A stretch of DNA of 64,000 nucleotides from Picocystis sp. L7 (lineage: Eukaryota > Chlorophyta > Picocystophyceae > Picocystales > Picocystaceae). This document shows, piece after piece, positions 33,773 to 43,500 of this stretch. Positions within the stretch are counted from its first letter, which is position 1, and every line of letters begins with the position of its first letter. The stretch lies in NCBI GenBank assembly GCA_020975725.1, contig QXJR01000007.1, positions 1 to 64,000 on the forward strand, read 5' to 3'. Under the pieces are notes generated by a model. It was given only the letters and a program-made list of their open reading frames with translations. It was not told the DNA's origin and did not search any database. A program made the position numbers and the translations under genes.

Positions 33773-34636
33773 TTGGGTACAGAATTTATTACAAAAGAAC
33801 TGCAAAGCTACTTGCAGGATAGAGGAATAGTCCATGAGACCACTGCTGGGTACACACCGCAGCAAAATGCAGCCGAGCGATTGCACCGCACGTTGAACGA
33901 CAGCGCTAGGGCCATGCTCATTCATGCCAAACACCCTGAAAAATTCTGGGGTGAAGCAGTGCGCTGTGCCAACTACCTGCGAAACAGAACGCCGATCTCT
34001 TTGTGAGCCAACGGGAAGACTCCCTTGGAACTACTTACCGGTGCACCTACTCCCACCAGCCATCTACGAGTATTTGGGTGCGAGGCATGGGTGCTCATCC
34101 CCGAGGCAAAACGATCGAGCAAATTTGGAGCAAGGTCAGTACCAGGCATTTTCATCGGTTACCAAAACAATTCAACTTACCGTGTCCTGGTGGATGACAG
34201 AGTTGTCACGAGCAGGAATGTTTCCTTCGTTGAAAACAAACTTCCGGTCAGTAAGCACACATCAGATTCGCAGCCCGAAGTTGTCGCAGATTTGCTAGCC
34301 GAACCACCGCAATTCTCCATGGAATCTGAAGGGTCCCACCATGAAATTGAAGACCACCATCTCATCTCAAGGAGGGCAGTTCAGCCAAGCTCTGCAGGCG
34401 TACCGCTGTCACAACGAAAATCTGACTGGCCCGCCATCGAGAATTCTGCAGCTACCACACCTGCAGCCCGCCGAAAACCAGCATCACCTGACAGCAGACA
34501 GCAGTCCATGATGTCAAGAGATGAGGGAGCAACTCATGCTGCTGAAGTGACTACCACAGTTCTTCTAGATATGGTATATTTCCCTGTGCCTCCAACAAAT
34601 TCAGCAGCAAGTCCAGCTCTAGCAACACAAGTATGA
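33773..34636 (+). pseudogene. Copia integrase C-terminal half and linker
   Basis: Integrase continues with GTEFITKELQSYLQDRGI, GYTPQQNAAERLHRTLND (catalytic Glu region) and KFWGEAVRCANYLRNRTP, then the linker typical of Copia (FGCEAWVLIPEAKRSS, FIGYQNNSTYRVLV). A low-complexity Ser/Ala/Pro-rich spacer leads to reverse transcriptase. Confidence 0.85.
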
Positions 34637-34684
34637 GCAAATCCAGCTAATCTTGCTCCTGCTCTAGCTTCAGCAAATCCAGGC

Positions 34685-36105
34685 GTGGTAGAGGGAGAGG
34701 CACCAACAGCCATCTCCCATCCATACAACCTGCGTTCACGCGGAAATAAAGCCTTGGAAGCGGTAGCAACGCGTCAATGGGAGATCAGCAACGATTTCTC
34801 AGGCTACGCTCGCGCCATGGCTCGCCCAGACGCCGACCTATGGCAGGAGGCCATCACCGACGAACTCACCTCGTTGGCCAAGAACGGCACTTGGCGTCTC
34901 GTCCCACTTCCTCCTGGTCGCACCCCCTTGACCACCACGTGGGTGTTCAAGGTGAAGACCGACGGCGACGGTCAGGTGGAGCGCTACAAAGCCCGCCTGT
35001 GCGTGCGTGGCTTCGAGCAGCGTGCAAGAGTGGATTTCCACGAGGTGTTTGCCCCTACCTCGGGCAAAGTGGCTCAAAGGGCCTTTCTCACCTATGCAGC
35101 CCTGGTTAACTATGAGGTTCATCAAGTCGATCTTAAGACTGCTTTCCTCAACGCTGAACTGAATGAAGACATCTATTTGCAGATTCCAGAAGGATTGAAG
35201 GGGAACATGAAGACAAGAGGTGAAGAGGAGCATGTATTGAAGCTGGAGAAATCCCTTTATGGGCTGAAGCAAGCTCCCAGAATGTGGCACCAGCACTTAA
35301 GTCAGACACTTAAATCTGAACTTGGGTTTGTGTGCAATCCTGTGGATGAAACCATCCTGAAATGCACACATCAAGACACTGGAAAAGAATGCTCCATTCA
35401 GATCTGTGTGGATGACCTGCTGATTGCAGCAGAAGATCTCAATACAACACAGATGGTGATCGAGTCCATTTGTAGTAAATACGATGCCCGGTACCTCGTA
35501 CCGACATCGTTCTTTTGTGGAATGGTCATCCAGAGAAACGGAGAAAAGAGGTTAATATACCTCTCTGAACAGGAAAAGGTAAAAAATTTGGTCCATCAGT
35601 TTAATATGGACAGCTCCAGAACAAGGAAGACTCCCCTGGACTTTTCCTTGACCACAGGGGAAGAGGAGGAATCATCACAGACGAAACCATACCAGGTTTT
35701 AGTGGGCACTCTGCTGTATCTGTCCACTACTACACGCCCAGACTTGTGCCAAGCAGCCTTACAACTCTCCAGGTTTATGACTTACCCCAAAAACAGCCAT
35801 TGGGAAGCAGCCAAGAATGTACTGAAGTACCTAGAGGAGACAGTTAACTATGGACTGTGTCTAGGGAACAGGATCGATGTCTTGCAGAAAGAGCTCGATC
35901 AAGATATCGATATGTTTACACGTACTGGCTACTGTGATGCAGATTATGCCACGGACAAAATGACCAAGAAATCGAGAACATGATATGTATTCCTACTCGG
36001 CGGGAGCCTCATTTCATGGCAAAGCAAACTCCAAGCAACTGTGTCAACCTCCACTACAGAGGCTGAATATCAAGCGGCATTGAGTGTCGTCAAGGAGGGA
36101 CTTTG
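34685..36105 (+). pseudogene. Copia reverse transcriptase and RNase H (left part)
   Basis: Reverse transcriptase (RVT_2 type): NGTWRLVPLPPG, TTWVFKVKTDGDG, RYKARLCVRGFEQ, VHQVDLKTAFLNAELNE, KSLYGLKQAPRMWH and the catalytic region ICVDDLLIAA. RNase H begins with TGYCDADYATD and [10 protein letters not shown]-like text up to the Ty3-A insertion site at 36,105; the remainder lies at 52,159-52,480. Confidence 0.88.
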
Positions 36106-37304
36106 TGTGGTGCTGCCCACGGTTTCTACCACAAGGGTTGCGTTTCGGTGGGGCCACAAGGGGGTTCCGTGGTAGGCCTTCTTGGAGGTAAGGAGGATGT
36201 CTCCTTAGGACGAAAGAGTTCTCGTGCTGTTGCATGCCTTTCCTATCTCGGGGCACCCATCGAGTCCCGATTCGAACCAGACCAAGTAGGAGTATCCAAG
36301 TAGGGTCACTAGAGACCACCCCCCTTTTTATGGGCCTAAAGTGACCCCGAACAGGCACAGGACTGCCCCTTATCCTAATAGGGCAAGGAAGGGTCGAAGA
36401 TCATTCCGGTGCGAAGTAGAGATTCTGCCCCGGAATCAGGGTCCTCGGCACGCGCCAGTGGGGCGTAACCCCAGGGAAACAAGCTCCCCATCGGTGCGGT
36501 CCCTGCCTGGGGAGCAGTTTTCACCTGGCAACCCCTCACGTGACCAGGGTGCATGCGAGTGGGGCGCCAGGCTGTCGTGCCCATTCAAGGGGCAATACTT
36601 ATGCCATCATTGCTTCGTAATACATCAGAATCACTTTGCTTTGAGAGAAAAAAGACGTCCACTTGTCGTTCCCTCAAGAGAAAAGGAGCGTAACAACACC
36701 GTGTGGGATTGCGCTTCGGACGTGAGCCTTTGCCTTGCTCACTCCACGGACGCTTGCGCAATAGTGCGAGCCTTGCCAAGGAAAGGCAAGCTTGCACGTG
36801 GGATCCGGACTTGAGTCTAGCGGAGTGTCGAAGTGGAGCACGGCTAGTCAAGTCAAGATGGATCTGATTTCTATTTCAAGGTTTGGTGTGAGGTCCAAAT
36901 TGGTCTCACACAGGGGGATGGTCTTATCATACCTTATCCGCTTCGAGCGGATCGTGTTCAAGATCCCCTGGCGATTTTTGTGCTCCCTCGGACGGTGGAG
37001 CCCAGCCGACCTGACCGAGGAGGTTGACTGGGGCACTCCTGGCCGTTCGATCCTCTCCAGTGATCGAACCCCTAGATCCGTTTTGTACGGGTAGGGTTCC
37101 TGGCTAATAGGGAACGCCCCGCCCCAACCATCCACACAAGTAGGTAACCCCGATCCCCCTTCCTTGGGATACATCGCTGGGGACAGTAAGGGGGAAAGGA
37201 GGCTCCTAATTGGGGGTCCAAAGCTACTGATCCCTTCAGTCCCATTTGTATGGGTCATAGTGTTTCGATCTAAGTTAACATGTGACGAGGTAAGGGGAGT
37301 CACA
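36106..37304 (-). mobile_element. Ty3-A 3' LTR, carrying a nested solo LTR
   Basis: Same sequence as 51,499-52,158 once the insert 36,228-36,763 and its short duplication are set aside. The inner edge is followed by a run that reads as a polypurine tract on the minus strand (reverse complement of GTCCCCCCTCC). Confidence 0.9.
36228..36763 (+). mobile_element. Solo LTR nested in the Ty3-A LTR
   Basis: Starts TGTTGCATGCC and ends GGACGCTTGCGCAATA; GTGC flanks both sides (36,224-36,227 and 36,764-36,767). The first ~100 bp match, reversed, the fragment at 52,800-52,974 (GGGCACCCATCGAGTC). It lacks any coding sequence, as expected after recombination between two LTRs. Confidence 0.8.
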
Positions 37305-37432
37305 GTCCCCCCTCCTTAGATACCTTGCGTCCTCGTTTGGAAGATTTTCTGAGTATCTTGGAGTAAGCAGACTAAGTCTTGAGGTGAAAGGAATTCGACA
37401 TCTCCTGGTTCATATCGAATCTTGTATCCTTC

Positions 37433-38610
37433 CTAGGTAAGGTCGATGACTCTCCCTTTGTACCATCGCTCTTGATCTGTTTCATCCACATATCTTTTGC
37501 ATACGATACGATAAAGTAAATTTTCTTGCGGGTCCAAAACACTTGGTAGACTGGGTCTGATAAAACGGTGACGGCCTGTCGGTGTGAATGTCTTCATTGG
37601 ATGTTCGGTGGTCCAAGTGTCATGGAGGACAGGAAAGTATTGGCGATAAACCTTGTGTTTATGCTCAGAAACTGCCTCACGGTGGTTGTAACGTTGAGTT
37701 GAGGTGACACCCTGTGTAATGTTCAGTTCAGGTATGGGGCCATGTTGAAATTCCCAATCTAGAATAGCTTGTACACCTCCTGGTGCCTGTTGCTCGGCAA
37801 GGAATGATTCTCGATTCGTTCCTTCCAGTCCTCGCCAACCGACCCAACATCTGGGTGGTATGGTAGCCCAATCACGGAGAATATACTGTTCTATGTCGGA
37901 ATGCCGTGCACGAGCAGCAAAGATTGGAGTGGTATCAGCAATTGATGCTTGTATGTCACCAGTGAAAGGCTCAATGTGTTCCACGTTGATCCACGGACTA
38001 AGACGAGAACCTTCGGGCAAGTCCAACTTGATAGCACCTGTGGGTTGTATATCCACGATTTAGAATGGACCACAAATTGGAGTTGCGTGTTTTGCCAAGC
38101 GACTAAGTCTGCGTAATTTAACCAACTAACCAACAGAGAATAGTGACAGTTTCTCGCGACGTGTCTGGTTAGCATGTTTCTCTATCCTGGAGTATTGTTC
38201 ATCCATGTTCTCAAATACTTCATGGTAGACACTTGCCAATGCTTGTTGCTACTCCGCGTTGCGTGCACTGATAGTTTGCTATGCCGTGACCAGCGCCGCT
38301 GAGCGTGGCGATCTTCCTGAATGGAAGTAGAACGGTGAGTATTTGGTGGAGGCTATAATAGCATTGTTGTGCGCAAACTGGATCATGGGCAATAAGCTGT
38401 CCCAATCTAAAGGATGTTGCATCATTGTGCGCAACGCGGTTTTAAGTGTCTGATTTCGCCATTCGGTCTGTCCATCACATTGTGGGTGATAGGGAGTACC
38501 TCGATGCAGTTTAGTGCCAAGCATCGATCCAAAATCATGCCAAATTTCACCCACAAACCTCGAATCGTGGTCTGTGAATAACCTTACTGGTGCTCCATAG
38601 TGACAAACAA
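37433..38610 (-). pseudogene. Ty3-A integrase (distal part) and C-terminal region
   Basis: Contains the integrase block GTPYHPQCDGQTEW and the following helix region (LKTALRTMMQHPLDWD), then an HIEPFTGD-type GPF/Y-like stretch and a C-terminal extension with YILRDWATIPPRCWVGW, comparable to RYLLRDYS ... RYWIESN in Ty3-D. It is the part of Ty3-A on the far side of the Ty3-D insertion. Broken. Confidence 0.8.
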
Positions 38611-38615
38611 CATGT

Positions 38616-39260
38616 CTGTTACGCCGGGTAAGCCTGACTCCTTTGAAGCCATGCTCTTCTTTGTACCACTAGCAGTTAGACACAAGACCCCAACTGCTGA
38701 TCCGTTCATTGGACATCCCCCCGGACTAATCTCTCGATTAGTCGACGAATTGACCGGGAGAACCGGGACTGAAAGGGACCTAGCAACGGGCGAATCTTTC
38801 GGAATCTTTCAAGGGACAACGAAGGGTGAGGATGTTGTCCGAATAGATTCGGTGAATCACAAGCTCAGTGCTGGACCGTCCGATTGGGACGCGGGGTCCA
38901 CGTGACCTCCAGCAACCGCTGGTTTGAGAGGGAGCTCCGCTTGGAGCGCTCCCTCCTATGGTGGCCCTTAGGGGAGCCATCCTTGCCTTGAAATAGAGAG
39001 AACTTGCTTGACCATCGAGAGCCACGGCGCCTCTCCCACGAGCTTGGCGCGCCATTTTCACACGCCAACTGCTCTTGAAGACCACCGGAAGCTTTCTCGC
39101 GGTGTCCCTCTTGCTAGGGAGCCGAAGAACCCCCCCTTCGTGAGAACAAGGAAGGAATAGCTTCAAGGCCCAACCGGCCTCTCCCACCTTCGCCCGTGGA
39201 AGGTCGAAGCTCATCAGAGCAAAACGTGTGTAAAAGTGCTCCTCACGGACGCTTTGTAAC
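38616..39260 (+). mobile_element. Ty3-D 5' LTR
   Basis: Begins TGTTACGCCGGG and ends CACGGACGCTTTGTAACA. It includes a short palindrome-rich block (CTCTCGATTAGTCGACGAAT). The following internal sequence is CTGTCGAAGCTTG. Confidence 0.95.
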
Positions 39261-39307
39261 ACTGTCGAAGCTTGAGCTTTGTTTGTACTTCGCTTGCCTA
39301 CCACGGA

Positions 39308-40573
39308 ATGGAGGAAGGGGACCATGCCACCCGCATGGGCACCCTACGAAGGGAGCTTGAGCAAGAAAGAGACCAAAAGAGGTCTCTAGAAGGTAAAGTT
39401 GCAGAGCTTCAGCAACTTGTTGAAGAACTTCAAGCATCGGAAGCCATGGAAGTTGAAGAAACTGATGGCGAAGAAGGAACGCACCCTACCGAAGGGGTTC
39501 ACCAAGTGGAAGCGGATGCGAAAGCTTTGATGGACATGGTTCCATCAGAGCGTGAAGGTTTGCCGCACTTGATAAGTCTATATGGTACAGCCCTTCAAGA
39601 TTCGAAGAACATATCGAAGGTGTCGCTCGAGAAACCGGACAAGTTCACCGGTCTCGAGCTCGAGGACAACCCCTATGCCCTCACCTACTGGTATAGGGAT
39701 GTTCTTTGCTGGTGTCAAGCTTATGCCTTCAATAGGCCAATGGAACAACTTGTCCTGGCCATTAATCAAGCCCTCGCTGGCACCGCAAAAGCTATGGTTC
39801 AAAATCTGATCATGCGGGACCCAGCCTCCCTCACGTCCGTAGAGGACCTGTACCGGTACCTCCGCAAGACTTTCCAAAGCCAAGACCCTGGTCCCGAGGC
39901 GTGGCGCAAGTTTCATACTGCCCGTATGAAGCGGACAGAAAATGTTCTCCAGTATCTTAACAGGCTGGTACAACTGAGCTTTGTGGTGAATGCGAGCACC
40001 TCACCAGTGTGCCGCACACTCACCGAGCATGACATATCTGCCCGTCTTCAGCATGGCCTCCCAAATTACTTGCAAGGTGCACTTTACAAGCACCTGGACC
40101 ACCTGGTTGAAGTGGACAAGGCTCCTGACATGGAGCCTGGGAACCTTGCTGCCATCATCTTCAAGTTGGAAAGGGAGGAGAACGATCGATTCAGAAAGGA
40201 CACGAGGCAGTCACCAAGCACCTGGAAACCACAGTCCACAATCGGTCGCAATCGGGAGCTTCAGCGGAGCTTTGTTCCTCGGACAACAGCAGCAGTGGCT
40301 GCCGCTCTCCCATCGACGAAGTACGACGGTGGATCCAGTGGAAGTGGATCGGCCAAACGGCAGCGTAAGCGCTTTGATGATTTGGATGAAGACCAGAAGA
40401 ATTCTATTGTCAAGGTGCAGACCAAACTGGCCAGCAAGCCCCTTGGTGCGAAACTGTCTCCAGAAGAGAAGGACCTGTGCCTGGCACATGCACTGTGTCT
40501 GCGCTGCCGCCGTTACGGCCATGACCAGGCAGCCTGTAAAATGGCATCCGTAATGGGTGCCCCAAAAAACTGA
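39308..40573 (+). CDS. Ty3-D Gag, 421 aa
   Basis: The start at 39,308 (MEEGDHATRMGTLRREL) matches the start of the related gags in Ty3-C and Ty3-E. Residues ~8-60 form a charged coiled coil; an acidic stretch follows; the conserved Gag core spans ~residues 90-290 (SLEKPDKFTG, NPYALTYWYRDVLCWCQAYA, DPGPEAWRKFHTARM, LPNYLQGALYKHLDHL); a basic region and a Cys/His cluster (HALCLRCRRYGHDQAAC, a CCHC knuckle) end the protein. Gag assembles the cytoplasmic virus-like particle and binds genomic RNA. The frame ends in a stop directly after an A-rich slippery sequence, where pol takes over in the -1 frame. Confidence 0.93.
   Translation: MEEGDHATRMGTLRRELEQERDQKRSLEGKVAELQQLVEELQASEAMEVEETDGEEGTHPTEGVHQVEADAKALMDMVPSEREGLPHLISLYGTALQDSKNISKVSLEKPDKFTGLELEDNPYALTYWYRDVLCWCQAYAFNRPMEQLVLAINQALAGTAKAMVQNLIMRDPASLTSVEDLYRYLRKTFQSQDPGPEAWRKFHTARMKRTENVLQYLNRLVQLSFVVNASTSPVCRTLTEHDISARLQHGLPNYLQGALYKHLDHLVEVDKAPDMEPGNLAAIIFKLEREENDRFRKDTRQSPSTWKPQSTIGRNRELQRSFVPRTTAAVAAALPSTKYDGGSSGSGSAKRQRKRFDDLDEDQKNSIVKVQTKLASKPLGAKLSPEEKDLCLAHALCLRCRRYGHDQAACKMASVMGAPKN
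40564..40570 (+). promoter_or_regulatory. Candidate -1 frameshift site at gag-pol junction
   Basis: The heptamer A AAA AAC, in the phase required for tandem slippage, sits immediately before the gag stop codon, and pol continues in the -1 frame. Programmed frameshifting at gag-pol is a strategy known in Ty3/gypsy elements and retroviruses. A stimulating RNA structure downstream is likely but was not folded. Confidence 0.65.
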
Positions 40574-43500
40574 AGACCCTCCGTCCGGTAACTACGGTTG
40601 CCGGGACGGAGCCGGGAGCGAAACCTGCAGCCGCCCCGGTTACCAAGGATGGGAATCCAGTCTGCCTGCATTCACTTAGCAATGACAGGCCTAGACATGA
40701 ATTCCTGGCTGCTGAAACCTACTTTGGAAACAAACCACACAAAGTCAGAACGCAAGCTTACCTGGACACCCTAGCGAGTTACTGCTTCATTAGCGAACGC
40801 CTCTTCAAAGAATTGCAGCAAGCTGACCCAAAGGGTCTGTCCTGGCAGTATACAACAACAGCCTTCAATTACAGCGTGGCTGTGGGCCAGCAGGTTCACA
40901 CTGCCCCAGTAATAAAGGCTCGATTCTCGATCGATGGATTCCAATCCAGCATCGACTTCGGAGTTGCTCCCTTAGAAACATTTGACTGTATTCTAGGAGC
41001 CACATTCTGTCATAAGCACTTGACAGCACTGGACTGGCAGAATCACCGCATGGTGCTGCAAAACAACCATGGCACAAAATTTACTGTCTACGGAGACCAC
41101 CAGTTCATTGCCTCAAGAAAACTGGACCTGATCGTGCCCAGGAGCGAAGCACGTAAAGCGGTGAAGAAGCCTGGCTGCCTACTCCTCATGATTCAGCCTG
41201 TGGACAAAACGCCGGAACTCATCAGCGAAGACTCAGACTTTGGCAGCATGCACAGCCAGGTTAGCGATGAGTGGCCCCTGGACGACGCTCACCGACAGCG
41301 GCTCGATGACCTGTTGAACAAGCAGTATAAGCATTTATTCGAGCCCCGTACAGAACTGCCTCCGGAACGTGTCCCGGGCGAAACATTCAAGATCCAGGTG
41401 GAGGAAGGAGCGACTCCGCAATACAGAAATTACTATAGGTTATCCCCCCAACAGCAGACTGCCCTCAAGGAGCTGGTGACCGAGTATGTTGAGGCTGGAA
41501 AGATGGACCTATGCGCAGGATCCAGTTGGGGTGCCCCAGTGATCCTGGTCCCAAAAAAGGATGGGGGATGGCGAGTCGTTTTCGATTATCGCCTGCTGAA
41601 CAATGTAACCATCAAAGACAGATATCCGCTGCCGCGGATCGATGATTACTTACAAAACCTCAGAGGAGCCAAGTACTTCTCATCGCTTGATGCCCTGGAT
41701 GGGTTTCACCAGATCCGTATGCACCCTGACGACATCGACAAGACAGCGGTCGTCACCCCATTCGGTTCGTTTGTATGGAAGGTGATGCCTATGGGGGCAG
41801 CAAACGCACCCGCGATGTTCCAACGTATGATGAACAGGGTGTTTGGTCATCTACTGTACCTAAAAGTGTACATGGATGACATCCTTGTCCACTCAGAAAC
41901 AGTTGAAGAACACTTCAAACATCTTGAAGAGTTCTTTGCCACCTGCGATCGTGCCGATATCAGGTTGAAAAGGTCCAAATGCCACTTTTTCATGAGTACA
42001 CTGGAATGGATTGGGTTCCGCATTCGCAACGGTCAGCTCGCGTGCACCGATCACCTGCTGTCCAAGATCAAACAGTTTCCGCGTCCTCGCACGCAGCGTG
42101 AAAACATGGCATTCCTTGGACTCTGCCAGTTTTACATGCGATTCGTTCCTCGCTACGCGGAACGGGCGGCCCCGTTGACTGAATTGAATCAAGCAGCCTT
42201 GAAGCACGGCTTCGCATCCTACTGGAAGGAGCCCCAGGAGGATGCCTATCAAGAACTGATTAAAGCCCTGACCACAACACCTGTACTAGCGCTTTTCGAT
42301 GAAGACAGACCTATACGGGTCGAAACCGACGCTTCAGATGTGGGAATGGGAGCAGCCTTAATGCAACAGGACCAGCAAGGAAATTGGCATCCTGTAGAAT
42401 TTTGGTCCAAGAAATTCAACACAGCTCAGCAAAACTATCATCCTGCTGAGAAAGAGACCTGTGCAATATTGTATGCACTGCAGCATTGGAGACAACTCCT
42501 GTTTGGCCAGCACTTTACTGTCATCACTGACAACAAGGCCAGTCAGTTCATTGGAACAAAGGCTACGGAGCAGTTGTCGCCGCGCGAAATGCGATGGATC
42601 GAAAAGCGGGCTTACTTCGCCCCGTTCAAGGTGGAGTACAGACCAGGCACAGAGAATGTTGGACCTGATTACCTTTCCAGGCACTCAGCCAAGGTCAACG
42701 ACACCGATACGTACTGCATTCTGGACTTATGTGCAGGTATGGGAACCACCTTGCGTGCGCTGGAACATGCGATACCAGAATCAAGCAACATTACTTTGGA
42801 TTACATCGCAGTGGAAGAGAACCAGGATTGCCGCAGCGTGATTGCACGCGTGTTTCATCAGGTTCGCTTGGCACGGCCTGGCCTGTTTACACGTAAGGAC
42901 ATCTTTCGCTATGGAGACGATGTGACCGCCTTGGCGCATCGACGGAAGCTCCCCCAAGTCCACCTGCTGATTGCTGGGGTGCCCTGTCAGCCATTCTCGA
43001 GGGCGAACACCGATCCCTCGAAACCGCCGCTTGGGTTGTACGATACGCGCGAACTGTTCACAGCAGTAGCAAAAATATACGAACGGTTGCGATCGCCTGA
43101 TTACATATTGGAATGCATGCCGTTTGCGGCGCACTTGAAGACCCACCTGGACAAGATTGCACACTGGTTTGGAGAACCCATATGCGAAGACCTCTCAAAG
43201 TATTGTGCGCAAGCGCGAGTCCGGCTGTGCTGGACCTCTCTACCACCCCTCAAGCATGAGCCTGAACACAGGGGGGCAACACCTATGACCTGGCAGGATT
43301 GCCTAGAACCTGGATCAAAGGTGCCGTTAGACGCATTGAATCGACCCCGCTTGAAGTGCCCCACTTTAATGGCCAGCGAACGCTCGCACAGCGACCGTTC
43401 ACGTTCCACCTGGGTGCACGATCAAGATGGGACTCTACGCCCGCTGACCATCAGCGAGCGAGAAAGACTCGTCGGTATGCAGGTTGGTGACACTGCAGCG

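Noticed and set aside
39272-39307. Upstream start for Ty3-D gag at 39,272
   Set aside because: Homologous gags in Ty3-C and Ty3-E begin at the Met-Glu pair matching 39,308.
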